The position numbers and the translations under genes are program-made. This document shows, in pieces, positions 7,798 to 17,219 of a DNA stretch of 64,000 nt. Location of the stretch: NCBI GenBank assembly GCA_052118065.1, contig JBQKHY010000005.1:1-64000 (forward strand), written 5' to 3'. The notes beneath the pieces are model-generated. The model searched no databases and was not told the origin of the DNA. It saw only the letters and a list, made by a program, of their open reading frames with translations. Each line of letters begins with the position of its first letter. Positions within the stretch are counted from its first letter, which is position 1. Source of the DNA: Ruminococcoides sp052118065 (lineage in GTDB: Bacteria > Bacillota > Clostridia > Oscillospirales > Acutalibacteraceae).

Positions 7798-9135
7798 TTA
7801 TTTATTTTGAAGAATCTTTCTTCTATCTATCTTTTTGCTTTTCTTGCTATCGGCTTTAACAGAAACTCTCTTATCAAGTTCTTCCCTAGCAACTGCAAGC
7901 ATTAGCTTAATTCTGTTTTCCTGGTTAACTCTTGGTGCACCTGGGTCATAGTCAATAGCAACAATATTTGCCTTAGGGTTGATTTCCTTGATTCTTCTAA
8001 TCATACCCTTACCGTTAATATGGTTAGGTAAGCAACCGAATGGCTGAGTACAAACAATGTTTTCAAAGCCTGTTTCAGCTAGTTCAAGCATTTCGGCAGT
8101 TAGTAGCCAGCCTTCACCCATCTTTGAGCCGAAACCAATAACACCGTCAATAAGGCTCTTTGTATGAGCATACTTTGATGGTGGCTGAAAACCATATTTT
8201 GTAGTAGATGCAATCATCATATCTTCAGTTTTAGATACATAATCAAGCATAAGTTCACAAACTTTTTTCTTTGCTTTGCTACCACCATAAAGTTTAATAT
8301 CTTCAATACGGTTATCAATCTTAAATGCTGCAAATCCCATAACACCGGGAAGACAAACTTCACAACCCTGGTCATATAGGAACTGCTCTAGGTCATTATT
8401 ACCCAATCTTGCATATTTAACATAAATTTCCCCAACAACACCAACACGAATTTTCTTTTCATCAGTCTTTTTAATCTGAGAAAATTCAAGGCAAATTTCA
8501 TCAAGAATTCTGGACATATCCTTGAAACGATAGTTCTTACCTTCGTTAAAGTCCTTTGCAAGTTTGTTCTGCCACTTTAGAACTAAAGCATCAGCCTCAC
8601 CTTTATTAACTTCATAAGGCTTTGTCTGGTTACGAACAGACATAAGCACATCACCATAAACAAGACCGGCAATAACTCGTCTGATTAGTGGTAGAGAAAT
8701 CTTAAAACCAGGATTTTTCTCAAGACCTGAAAGGTTAAGAGAAATAACAGGAATCTGCTCCAACCCTGCCTTTTTAAGACCTTTTCTCAGTAGGTGAATG
8801 TAGTTAGATGCACGACAACCACCACCTGTTTGGGTAATCATAAGTGCAGTTTTATTTAAATCATATTTGCCACTTTCAAGTGCATTAATCAACTGACCAA
8901 TAACTAGAAGTGCAGGATAACAAGTGTCGTTATGTACATACTTTAGACCGGTTTGAGCAATTTCCGGACCGTCAGTATCAAGTAGTTCAACATTGTAACC
9001 TTCATGACGGAAAGCATCCATCAAAATACCGAAATGAACAGGCATCATCATAGGTACAAGAATCTTGTAACCTTCGTCATTCATTTCTTTAGTATACATT
9101 AGACGACCGTCTTTATCATAAACAAGCTTTGCCAT
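7798..9135 (-). CDS. 2-hydroxyacyl-CoA dehydratase-like protein (activase partner)
   Basis: 445 residues. It resembles the component-D (HgdB-like) part of the large 'acyl-CoA dehydratase activase-related' proteins. Visible features are the N-terminal YKILVPMMMPVHFGILMDAF, a cysteine after HNDT (HNDTCYPALLVIGQL, about 70-85), MITQTGGGCRASNYIHLLRK, and NIVCTQPFGCLPNHINGKGM in the C-terminal half. These cysteines could bind an iron-sulfur cluster. It lies 27 bases after the 967-residue activase. Many Clostridia have both parts fused in one ~1,400-residue protein. A TTG at 9141 is also in frame, but the ATG at 9135 fits the GGGGG ribosome binding site better. The substrate is unknown and a true fermentation dehydratase is not implied. 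Confidence 0.8.
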   Translation of the reverse strand: MAKLVYDKDGRLMYTKEMNDEGYKILVPMMMPVHFGILMDAFRHEGYNVELLDTDGPEIAQTGLKYVHNDTCYPALLVIGQLINALESGKYDLNKTALMITQTGGGCRASNYIHLLRKGLKKAGLEQIPVISLNLSGLEKNPGFKISLPLIRRVIAGLVYGDVLMSVRNQTKPYEVNKGEADALVLKWQNKLAKDFNEGKNYRFKDMSRILDEICLEFSQIKKTDEKKIRVGVVGEIYVKYARLGNNDLEQFLYDQGCEVCLPGVMGFAAFKIDNRIEDIKLYGGSKAKKKVCELMLDYVSKTEDMMIASTTKYGFQPPSKYAHTKSLIDGVIGFGSKMGEGWLLTAEMLELAETGFENIVCTQPFGCLPNHINGKGMIRRIKEINPKANIVAIDYDPGAPRVNQENRIKLMLAVAREELDKRVSVKADSKKSKKIDRRKILQNK

Positions 9136-9162
9136 AAGCAAAAACCCCCAATATCAAAATTA

Positions 9163-12066
9163 TTATTTGCCGATGGCTGCAAGTAAGGAACGAATACGGA
9201 TTTTTACTGCACCAAGGTTTGTAATTTCGTCAATCTTAATCTGTGTATAAATCTTGCCATTCTTTTCAAGAATATCTCTAACTTCATCAGTTGTAATAGC
9301 GTCAACACCACAACCAAATGATACAAGCTGTACAAGGTTCATATCTTTTCTTGTGCTAACATACTTTGCAGCAGCATATAAACGGCTATGATAAGTCCAC
9401 TGGTTTAGTACACCAACCTTGAACTTTTCTACTCTGTCAGAAACACAATCTTCCGATACAATAGCAACACCAAATGAAGCAATCATCTTGCTGATACCAT
9501 GGTTAATTTCAGGGTCAATGTGATATGGACGACCTGAAAGAACAATAATATCCTTGCCTTCTTTTTCAGCCTTTTCAATAATTTCATTACCATGCTGACG
9601 AATCTTTGCAAAGTAGTTGTCGTATTCTTCATAAGCACACTTTGCAGCATTTTTAACTTCCTTTTGAGTTAAGTCAGGGAAGTACTTTGAAAGGTCTTCA
9701 TAAGCCTTTTTACAGAAATCCTTTGGACGATGAATACCAAAGTAATCTTTGATAAATGTAACATTATGAACTTCTTTCATATTGTTATAAATAACTTCAG
9801 GATAATAAGCAACAACAGGACAGTTGTAGTGGTTATCACCTAAGTGTTCATCAATGTTGTATGACATACAAGGATAGAAGATTGTATCAACACCCATATC
9901 AATAAGAGCCTTAACATGACCATGCATTAGCTTTGCAGGGAAACAAACAGTATCACTAGGGATAGTCTGCTGACCTTTTTGATATAGCTTACGAGTAGAG
10001 AATGGACTTCTGATAACTTCAAAGCCCAGTTCTGTAAAGAATCTATGCCAGAATGGTAAAAGTTCAAACATATTTAGACCCATAGGGATACCGATTTTAC
10101 CTCTGCTACCCTTAACAGGTTTATATTCTCTAAGTACCTTTAGCTTGTACTCATACATATTTAAACTTTCATCAGGTGATTTTTTAGTGATAGGTCTTTC
10201 ACATCTGTTACCGGCAATGAACTTTCTGCCGTCAGCAAAAGTATTTACTGTTAATCGACAGTTGTTATTACACATACCACAGTTTACAACCTTAATTTCG
10301 TGAACAAAGTCTTCTAGGTCAGGTTTCTTTAGAAGTGTACTACCTTCAGAAGAACCTTGTGACTTACTCTGTGCATACATAGCAGCACCATAAGCACCCA
10401 TAAGACCTGAAATTGTAGGTCTTACAACATTAACACCCATTTCTTGTTCAAATGCACGAAGTACAGCATCATTTAGGAATGTACCACCTTGAACAACAAT
10501 TTTCTTGCCAAGTTCATCCGGACCTGATGCTCTGATAACTTTATAAAGAGCATTCTTAACAACAGAAAGGGATAGGCCACTTGAAATATCTTCAATAGTA
10601 GCACCGTCTTTCTGAGCCTGTTTAACAGATGAATTCATAAATACTGTACATCTTGAACCTAGGTCAACAGGATGTTTACCAAAGATACCTAGCTGAGCAA
10701 AGTCTTGAATTGAATAACCAAGAGCATTTGCAAATGTCTGTAGGAATGAACCACAACCTGAAGAACAAGCCTCATTTAGGAAAATGTTATCAATTGCACC
10801 GTTATGGACCTTGAAACACTTAATATCCTGACCACCAATGTCAATTACAAATTCAACATCAGGCATAAAGCTTTTTGCAGCAGTAAAGTGAGCAACTGTT
10901 TCAACAATACCGTAATCAACACAAAAAGCATTCTTAATAATATCTTCACCATAACCTGTTACGGCTGATGACTTAATCTTTATATTAGGTTTTTTATCGT
11001 ATAATTCATTTAAGAAATCTTTAATAATAGGAACAGGGTTACCACTGTTTGAAAGGTACTTTGAATATAGCAGTTCACCATTTTCACCCATAACAACTGC
11101 CTTAACAGTTGTAGAACCGGCATCCATACCAATATAGCAATCGCCGTCATAATCTTCCAAAGGAACTTCCTTTACAGTGGCTTTTGCATGACGAGCCTTA
11201 AACTGTTCATATTCTTCTTCATTATTAAATAGAGGAGGGTTAAAGGCAAAGTTGCCACTGCCTGTATAATGGCTAACCTTCTCAATAATTTCATCAAAAT
11301 TAATTGTGCTTTCAGCACATAGAGCAGCACCACAAGCAACATAATATAGAGAATTTTCAGGACAAGTACCCTTAGTGCCAAGTTCTTCATCAAAAGCCTT
11401 GCGAAGTTCTTCCATAAATGTAAGAGGACCACCTAGGTAAACAACATTACCTTCAATTTCTCTACCTTGAGCAAGACCTGCAACAGTTTGGTTAACAACT
11501 GCATGGAAAATACTCTGAGCAATATCGGCCTTTCTTGCACCTTGGTTAAGTAGTGGCTGAATATCTGTCTTAGCAAATACACCACAACGAGATGCAATAG
11601 TATATGTTTTTTCATAACCTTTGGCAAGGTCGTTCATTTCTTCAAGAGGTACATTTAACAAAGTAGCCATCTGGTCAATAAATGCACCTGTACCACCGGC
11701 ACAAGTACCGTTCATACGAACTTCCATACCACCGGATAGGAACAGAATCTTGGCATCTTCACCACCAAGTTCAATAACAACATCTGTACCCAGAATAAAT
11801 GTATTTGTAGCAACTCTTGTTGCATAAACTTCCTGAACGAAAGTAATATCACATTGTTCAGCAACACCCATACCTGCTGAACCTGACATTGCAACCAATG
11901 CGTTTTCAACACCATCAATTTCCTTTCTTACTCTGGTAAGAATTTCACCGATTTTAGTTGTAATCTGGCTGTAATGTCTTTCATATGTACTATATAGTAG
12001 TTTGTTATTATCATCTAGCACAACACACTTAATTGTTGTTGAGCCAATATCAAGACCTAATCTCAT
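9163..12066 (-). CDS. acyl-CoA dehydratase activase, double BadF/BadG-type ATPase plus DUF2229
   Basis: 967 residues. Two tandem ASKHA ATPase modules each start with a DxGSTT phosphate loop (LGLDIGSTTIKCVVLD at residue 3; YIGMDAGSTTVKAVVMG at about 311). Each has a C-x-GG/GCG cluster-ligand block (GTCAGGTGAFIDQM; ACSSGCGSFLQTF). A C-x2-C-x3-C motif (CGMCNNNC, about 590) and a DUF2229 region follow. Family members couple ATP hydrolysis to electron transfer into a [4Fe-4S] dehydratase. AAGGAG precedes the ATG. It forms an operon with the HgdB-like gene at 7798. No CoA-transferase or dehydrogenase is adjacent, so the substrate cannot be named. Confidence 0.88.
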   Translation of the reverse strand: MRLGLDIGSTTIKCVVLDDNNKLLYSTYERHYSQITTKIGEILTRVRKEIDGVENALVAMSGSAGMGVAEQCDITFVQEVYATRVATNTFILGTDVVIELGGEDAKILFLSGGMEVRMNGTCAGGTGAFIDQMATLLNVPLEEMNDLAKGYEKTYTIASRCGVFAKTDIQPLLNQGARKADIAQSIFHAVVNQTVAGLAQGREIEGNVVYLGGPLTFMEELRKAFDEELGTKGTCPENSLYYVACGAALCAESTINFDEIIEKVSHYTGSGNFAFNPPLFNNEEEYEQFKARHAKATVKEVPLEDYDGDCYIGMDAGSTTVKAVVMGENGELLYSKYLSNSGNPVPIIKDFLNELYDKKPNIKIKSSAVTGYGEDIIKNAFCVDYGIVETVAHFTAAKSFMPDVEFVIDIGGQDIKCFKVHNGAIDNIFLNEACSSGCGSFLQTFANALGYSIQDFAQLGIFGKHPVDLGSRCTVFMNSSVKQAQKDGATIEDISSGLSLSVVKNALYKVIRASGPDELGKKIVVQGGTFLNDAVLRAFEQEMGVNVVRPTISGLMGAYGAAMYAQSKSQGSSEGSTLLKKPDLEDFVHEIKVVNCGMCNNNCRLTVNTFADGRKFIAGNRCERPITKKSPDESLNMYEYKLKVLREYKPVKGSRGKIGIPMGLNMFELLPFWHRFFTELGFEVIRSPFSTRKLYQKGQQTIPSDTVCFPAKLMHGHVKALIDMGVDTIFYPCMSYNIDEHLGDNHYNCPVVAYYPEVIYNNMKEVHNVTFIKDYFGIHRPKDFCKKAYEDLSKYFPDLTQKEVKNAAKCAYEEYDNYFAKIRQHGNEIIEKAEKEGKDIIVLSGRPYHIDPEINHGISKMIASFGVAIVSEDCVSDRVEKFKVGVLNQWTYHSRLYAAAKYVSTRKDMNLVQLVSFGCGVDAITTDEVRDILEKNGKIYTQIKIDEITNLGAVKIRIRSLLAAIGK

Positions 12067-12483
12067 ATTTACTCCTTAAATATAGTCATTTAGACCCATT
12101 TTCACATTATAATTCTTATATCATTGTATGATATTTTCTTAACATTTTAATTCTATTATAGAATAATAAGTCGATTTATCACTATTCTACATTCTATCAA
12201 TAAGTTGTATTTTATTCAAGGTACAATTTGTGTAATTTTTTCTGTAAATGCAATATATCAAACAATTATTTAACTATTTATATACACCTAAAATAAAAAT
12301 ATTCATTAATTTTTTCGTAAAGTTTTCCACATATTAAGAAGTGAATATGAAAAATTCTTATTATTTTCTAAATAACATCATAAATATGGTGTTTTAATTT
12401 TGTCTGTGCGTAGAGGTAAGATTGATAAATTAGGGTTTGTTAGTATAATTTACATCAGATTATTGGCTTACAGAAGTAGGGGC
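12067..12483. other. non-coding upstream region of the activase operon
   Basis: AT-rich, without a gene. TATAAT-like words occur near 12105-12112 and 12155-12165 on the minus strand, but no convincing -35 partner is visible. The right end carries the TTAGGGTTTGTTAG border word and the start of the nested repeat block. Confidence 0.5.
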
Positions 12484-12579
12484 TTCACTACAAAAGTTTT
12501 TTACAAAAAACTTTTGCATAAGTTCACATTAGCAAATCAAACTTCGCCTATGGCTCGTTTTCTTTGATGTTCACTTAAT
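12484..12579 (-). repeat. small element C, copy 1 (96 bp)
   Basis: A 96-bp unit containing an internal CAAAAGTTTTTT...AAAAAACTTTTG hairpin and a TTCGCC-N-GGCTCG block. The same 96-bp unit occurs in the opposite orientation at 16654-16749. Both copies sit inside a copy of element B, next to its GTAGGGGC word. Confidence 0.85.
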
Positions 12580-12770
12580 TGGTTAACCGTTTAATAGTAA
12601 AATATTTTATGTAACTTTGTCCTATGTAGAAACTAGAAATTATAACTTACTACATAGGGCAAAGTTCCTATATAAAGGCTAGTTTGTAACGAGACATCAA
12701 TGATGTCCCCTACAACTGTAACTCATAATATTCATTGCATTTTATAGTTAGAAATAAAGGAAAGTTTCAG
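12580..12770 (-). repeat. element B, diverged inverted copy
   Basis: It shares CTACATAGGGCAAA, CCTATATAAAGGCT and the ACTCATAATATT...TTATAGTTAGAAATAAAGGAAAG block with the copies at 13051-13318 and 16581-16938. Its right arm is in inverted orientation relative to 13051 onward, so element A at 12771 is flanked by inverted B arms. It contains a GACATCA-ATGATGTC palindrome, but no gene. Confidence 0.7.
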
Positions 12771-13050
12771 CTAATATGGAATTGTAAATGAATTTACAAT
12801 TCCAACCACTCCTTCCGTCTTTGCATACGCAAAGCCACCTCCCTAAGCGAGGGAGGCAAAATAGTTTGTACAAATCTAAAATAAGTACGCAATTTTTAAA
12901 TAGTACAGACTTTATAAATTAGTATAAATTATGGTAAAGACAAAGGCTCCCTCGCTGAGGGAGCTGTCATTCGTGAATTGCAAAGCAATTCACCTTTTAA
13001 AGAATGACTGAAGAAGTGATTGATATTTTAAACTTGTTTAAAATATCATC
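12771..13050 (+). repeat. MITE-like intergenic element A, copy 2
   Basis: 280 bp. It begins with a self-complementary GGAATTGTAAAT...ATTTACAATTCC block and ends with GATATTTTAAAC...GTTTAAAATATC. Inside are two GC-rich hairpins built on CCTCCCT/AGGGAGG and GCTCCCTC/GAGGGAGC. About 150 bases in the middle are essentially identical to copy 3 at 16301-16580, which implies recent spread or gene conversion. No coding capacity. Confidence 0.9.
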
Positions 13051-13318
13051 ATAACTGAAATCTTCCTTTATCTCTAACTATAAAACATAAGAAAAATTAT
13101 GAGTTGCACGGTAGGGGCGAACACAGTTAGCCCGTTAAAAAGTGTGATACCTATGGGATTATTGTCCTATAAAGAAATTTTAAATTAAAATTATTTACAT
13201 AGGGCAATATGCCAATAAAGAGGCTGATTTGCTCGGTCCAACGATGTTGGACCCTACACCTGTTAGCCACACTTTCCCTTTAATAATAGGTATGATATTT
13301 TTGCAAATTTTCCTTTAT
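13051..13318 (+). repeat. element B, copy 2 (without element C)
   Basis: Follows element A directly. It holds GTAGGGGCGAAC, then TATGGGATTATTGTCC, a CATAGGGC word, a GGTCCAAC-GAT-GTTGGACC hairpin and GTTAGCCACACT. It matches 16581-16938 except that the 96-bp element C is missing here. It therefore shows the 'empty' form of that site. Confidence 0.85.
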
Positions 13319-13668
13319 CCTTTATATTAAAAAATATACTTTTCTCTAACCACAATAAATGTTAAAAACAAAATAGCCATTACCAACAATCAAAATTAAA
13401 AAGACAAACCCTAATTTATCAATCTTACCTTTACCCACAATCAAAATTGAAAAACCCTAATTTATCAAATTCATCTTTACCAACAATCAAAATTTAAAAA
13501 AAATCATCAAATTAAGGTATAGTGTCTTATAAAATTAATAGAAACATAAAAGTATGTTGTTATTCACAAATGAAATAAGAATAATTTGTATATTTTTGTG
13601 CTAGAACACAAAATATAATTATGCTAAAATAGAATTATAGCAGTATGAGAATTTGGAGGTTTTTAGTT
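13319..13668. other. spacer with short dispersed repeats ahead of the Big_2 protein
   Basis: Three copies of an ACCCACAATCAAAA...AACCCTAATTTATC-type word lie at about 13375-13500, also found at 16925-17015 and 7560-7700. An inverted repeat TTTGTG-N6-CACAAA lies at 13592-13609. An extended -10-like TGCTAAAAT at about 13622-13630 may belong to the promoter of the next gene. Confidence 0.55.
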
Positions 13669-15099
13669 ATGAAAATCAAAAAATTTATAAGTATTTTATT
13701 ATCGGCACTAATGATTAGTTCAGTATTTGTAGGGATAACTGTATCTGCAAAGGAAATCATCCCTAAAGAATATAAAAAACCTAATGGTGCTAAAATGCCT
13801 ACAGAAACTGTGGTTGGAGAAACTACAAATGATAAGGGAGAAACCGGTGATGTAACCTATAAAGGTGGTATATATGATGGTCCGGATAAAGGCAATAAAG
13901 TAAGATACTACTTCGCTATGCCTAAGGAATGGATAACATTTACTAATGCAAAGGCTTGTGCTTATTGGTGGGACGGTACAGATAAATGTACAGATTGGCA
14001 ACATTCATATCAAATGAAGTCAACACCGATTGAAAAGGATAATGGCACAAAGGTTTACTATGTTGATGTATCAGTTGATGTTAGAAATATTATCTTTAGC
14101 AATGGTATTGATGTTGGTACTAAGGATGGTAACTATACTTCATTAAATTGGGGCAAGTCATATCAAACTGACAATATTTCTCTTGAAGGATATGCACCCG
14201 GTGAAAACAAGGTTTTTCCGGATGGTATAGATAACTTTGATAACCTTGTTTATGTTATTAATACAAGTGACACTTCTATTAACGAGAAAAACGGTTCGGT
14301 GATTTTTAGTGGTGGCTGGTACTATCTTCATTCTGATGGTTGTTGGGATGACAAGGAAGGCTCTCAGTATGAACTGGAAAGTGTAAATGTTAAGTTAAAT
14401 AAAACTCTGTTAACACTGAATTTATCAGATAAAAGAATTTTTACATTAAAGGCTACAATTAAGAATAAAAGATTTGATACAAAAGTAAAATGGTCATCAA
14501 GTGATGAAAAAGTTGCTAAGGTTGATGAAAATGGTGTTGTTACTGCAGTTAACTATGGTCAAGCAATAGTTTCAATATCTGTCCACAATCCCGGAGAATC
14601 CTTTATTAAGTCAGATAAATGTATTGTAAATGTTGTAAAGCCAACAGTTAAGAAAACTGTTGTTAACCTTTCCAAAACAAGTGTAAGTTTGTATGTAAAA
14701 GGAACAACAACTGTTAAGCCTATTATAAAAAATGGTGTTGGCAAAACTACATTTAAAAGTAACAATACTAAAATTGTTAAAGTAGATAATAACGGTAAGA
14801 TTACTGCATTAAAAGTTGGTAAAGCTAAAGTTACAGTAACCAATAATAAAGTTTCAAAAGCCTTTACTGTTGTAGTTAAGACACCTAAACTAAGCAAAAC
14901 TAAAATTACACTAAATGTTAAGAAACCATATACATTGAAGGTAGTAGGAAAAGTAGGAAAAGCAACCTTTACTTCATCAAATAAAAAGGTAGCGACAGTT
15001 AATTCTGTAGGTAAAATTACCCCTAAGAAAAAGGGTAAAACAATAATTACCGTAAAGTCTAATGGTATTACTATGAAGTGCAGTGTTGTAGTTAAATAA
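13669..15099 (+). CDS. secreted protein with starch-binding-like N-terminal domain and Big_2 repeats
   Basis: 476 residues. The start ATG at 13669 follows GGAGG; the frame extends to 13645. A signal peptide (about 1-28, cleavage near ITVSA-KE) is followed by a domain at about 60-215. This domain is rich in Trp and Tyr (YYFAMPKEWITFTNAKACAY, then WWDG) with an IIFSNG-N-QTDNISL segment like those of CBM25/26-type starch-binding modules. Three Ig-like Big_2 units follow, each with a K(V/I)A(K/T)V(D/N)..G.(V/I)TA core (about 240-476). No catalytic domain and no sortase motif are seen. A surface adhesin or polysaccharide binder is the best guess. Confidence 0.7.
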   Translation: MKIKKFISILLSALMISSVFVGITVSAKEIIPKEYKKPNGAKMPTETVVGETTNDKGETGDVTYKGGIYDGPDKGNKVRYYFAMPKEWITFTNAKACAYWWDGTDKCTDWQHSYQMKSTPIEKDNGTKVYYVDVSVDVRNIIFSNGIDVGTKDGNYTSLNWGKSYQTDNISLEGYAPGENKVFPDGIDNFDNLVYVINTSDTSINEKNGSVIFSGGWYYLHSDGCWDDKEGSQYELESVNVKLNKTLLTLNLSDKRIFTLKATIKNKRFDTKVKWSSSDEKVAKVDENGVVTAVNYGQAIVSISVHNPGESFIKSDKCIVNVVKPTVKKTVVNLSKTSVSLYVKGTTTVKPIIKNGVGKTTFKSNNTKIVKVDNNGKITALKVGKAKVTVTNNKVSKAFTVVVKTPKLSKTKITLNVKKPYTLKVVGKVGKATFTSSNKKVATVNSVGKITPKKKGKTIITVKSNGITMKCSVVVK

Positions 15100-15107
15100 A
15101 CAAAACA

Positions 15108-15146
15108 AACCGTAGGAGTTTTTATGACTTCTACGGTTATTTTTAT
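15108..15146 (+). terminator. terminator after the Big_2 protein
   Basis: A 12-bp stem (15108-15119 with 15127-15138, one G-U pair) around AACCGTAG/CTACGGTT, then ATTTTTAT. Confidence 0.85.
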
Positions 15147-15232
15147 AAAATATTTTAAATTTTTGCAACAGTTATTGTTTTTCAAAAGTATTATTAATAA
15201 AAGAGATGTAAAATAAAATTTAGGAGGTTAAT

Positions 15233-16114
15233 ATGAAGAAGATAATAGTGCTTTTATTAGTAGCCTGTATGGTGCTTTTTGTGGGATGTAATGAAAATAA
15301 AAATACTGAAACAAAAGGTACATCTGCAAAATCAACTGAAACTACAACAAAATCAACTGTTAAAACATCACTGACTAAAGAAGAAAAGGAAACAATCGAA
15401 AATAACAAAAGAAATTTTGAAAGCAATAAATGCCAAAATGTTTATTTTGATATGAGCTGTTATTTTTTATATTATAATGATATAGATGAAGATAAAGTCG
15501 TTAATGATTATGATAAAGATTTGCCTACAGTATCAACTAAAAATATCAAAGTAACTACATACAAACTAAGTGACAGTAATAAAAAATACCACAACTACCT
15601 AATTGCTAATTTGCATAACGACGGTAAAGATAATTTAATAGTGAGGATGTATGTTGAATTCTTAGATAATAATGGTGAGGTTATGGGTTCTGATTTACAA
15701 ACCGTCAAAACCCTTAGTTCAAAAAGTGATTATCCTTTACGATTTACCGGTAAATATGAGTTTGAAAATTTCAGATATACATTAAAGGCATATAATACTG
15801 ATAGTATTAATGTTGGAAAAATAATAAAGAGCAAAATCACTAAGAATAATAATGTGATTTCACTTAAGGCAACTAATAAAAGTGATGGATGTGATGTAAT
15901 ATACACAACTGTTGCAGTTATGTTGTTTGATAATGGTAGGCTGGTTGATTTTCTTGATGGTGCTATAGGTGAAGACCATTTTTCCGGTATGGATTACGGT
16001 TTGCAACTTACGGAAAATAACTCAGCAATTAAAATTTTTAATTGCAATAAAAAGTACGATACTGCAAAAGTGTATTTTGATGGTTATGCCAAATATATGG
16101 GTAATGTGAGCTAA
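15233..16114 (+). CDS. putative lipoprotein of unknown function
   Basis: 293 residues. A type II signal peptide ends in a lipobox (VLFVGC, Cys at about 19) and is followed by a Thr/Lys/Ser linker. Two similar beta-rich halves come next: one around NDGKDNLIVRMYVEFLDNNG (about 120-185), one around NKSDGCDVIYTTVAVMLFDN (about 215-265). They resemble the FxLYD-type domains of clostridial lipoproteins. AGGAGG lies before the ATG. It has its own terminator at both ends and is therefore likely monocistronic. No enzyme motif is present, so the role is unknown. Confidence 0.7.
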   Translation: MKKIIVLLLVACMVLFVGCNENKNTETKGTSAKSTETTTKSTVKTSLTKEEKETIENNKRNFESNKCQNVYFDMSCYFLYYNDIDEDKVVNDYDKDLPTVSTKNIKVTTYKLSDSNKKYHNYLIANLHNDGKDNLIVRMYVEFLDNNGEVMGSDLQTVKTLSSKSDYPLRFTGKYEFENFRYTLKAYNTDSINVGKIIKSKITKNNNVISLKATNKSDGCDVIYTTVAVMLFDNGRLVDFLDGAIGEDHFSGMDYGLQLTENNSAIKIFNCNKKYDTAKVYFDGYAKYMGNVS

Positions 16115-16200
16115 AGATAATTGACAAAATAAAATATGAAAATTATGTAGAATAATCGAAAAAGTAATTATAAGAAATCTGTAAATATGAATAACATAAT

Positions 16201-16237
16201 AAAACCGTGGAAGTTTTCGCATCTTCTACGGTTTTTT
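16201..16237 (+). terminator. terminator after the lipoprotein gene
   Basis: A 13-bp stem AAAACCGTGGAAG with CTTCTACGGTTTT (one G-U) and a T-rich tail. It is similar in sequence to the terminator at 15108. Confidence 0.85.
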
Positions 16238-16300
16238 GTGCGTTGGTTTATATTGCGGGTTGTAAAATTAGGGTTTGTGGGGCTATTTAATAGTTTCAAC

Positions 16301-16580
16301 TAATATGGAATTGTAAATGAATTTACAATTCCAATCACTCCTTCCGTCTTTGCCTACGCAAAGCCACCTCCCTCAGCGAGGGAGGCAAAATAGTTTGTAC
16401 AAATCTAAAATAAGTACGCAATTTTTAAATAGTACAGACTTTATAAATTAGTATAAATTATGGTAAAGACAAAGGCTCCCTCGCTGAGGGAGCTGTCATT
16501 CGTGAATTGCAAAGCAATTCACCTTTTAAAGAATGACTGAAGGAGTGGTTGATATTTTAAACTTGTTTAAAATATCATCA
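16301..16580 (+). repeat. MITE-like intergenic element A, copy 3
   Basis: Same boundaries and hairpins as copy 2 (12771-13050), with long identical stretches. It is preceded by the TTAGGGTTTGTGGGGC border word, as is copy 1. No coding capacity. Confidence 0.9.
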
Positions 16581-16938
16581 TAGATGAAACTTTCCTTTAT
16601 TTCTAACTATAAAATATAATAAATATTATGAGTTACACAGTAGGGGCGAACAGTTAAGTGAACATCAAAGAAAACGAGCCGTAGGCGAAGTATGATTTGC
16701 TAATGTGAACTTATGCAAAAGTTTTTATATAAAAAACTTTTGTAGTGAAACCCGTGAAAAGTGTGATACTTATGGGATTATTGTCCTATTTACAGACTAT
16801 AAATTTATTATATCTACATAGGGCAAAATACCTATATAAAGGCTGATTTGCTCGGTCCACCAATGGTGGACCCTACACCTGTTAGCCACACTATTGTTAT
16901 AATAATAGGTATGATTATTTTGCAAATTTTCCTTTACC
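16581..16938 (+). repeat. element B, copy 3 (interrupted by element C)
   Basis: It matches 13051-13318 on both sides but is split at 16654-16749 by the 96-bp element C. The GGTCCAC-CAAT-GGTGGACC hairpin lies at about 16854-16873. The compensatory changes relative to the GGTCCAAC/GTTGGACC of copy 2 suggest that this stem is kept as RNA or DNA structure. Confidence 0.85.
16654..16749 (+). repeat. small element C, copy 2 (96 bp)
   Basis: The reverse complement of 12484-12579 with few differences. It is nested inside element B; the uninterrupted B copy at 13051-13318 shows the empty site. Confidence 0.88.
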
Positions 16939-17219
16939 CACAATCAAAACTAAAAAGACAAACCCTAATTTATCAATCTTACCTTTAACCACAATCAAAA
17001 TTGAAAAAACCTAATTTATAAAATATAAGGGTAAAAAAAGGCGTACAATGTACGCCTTAGAGTTTTAGTTTTTTACTTTATTGGACTAAATTTAATTGAA
17101 TTAAATTCAATTTTTAAATTTATCAATTATACCTACAAGTTGATTTCTATTACCGGTTATTGTATTCCACCAACAGATAAAATTCAAGTTTACAAAATTA
17201 ACACACCACTTACTGAAAA
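16939..17219. other. spacer with short dispersed repeats
   Basis: Two ACCACAATCAAAA...CCTAATTTAT words as at 13375-13500, then the minus-strand terminator at 17038. Nothing further is recognised between 17059 and 17219. Confidence 0.5.
17038..17058 (-). terminator. terminator of the Nudix/DHHW operon
   Basis: A perfect 9-bp stem AAGGCGTAC/GTACGCCTT with loop AAT. On the minus strand it is followed by TTTTTTTACC. Confidence 0.8.

Noticed and set aside
12771..13050. Structured non-coding RNA gene of known class
   Set aside because: The strong hairpins repeat at three intergenic sites in both orientations, which fits a mobile or repetitive element better than a single RNA gene.
14559..15185. 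208-residue open frame on the minus strand
   Set aside because: It lies antisense to the Big_2 repeats of the 13669 gene, is dominated by Leu/Val/Thr from the complementary codons, and lacks a ribosome binding site.
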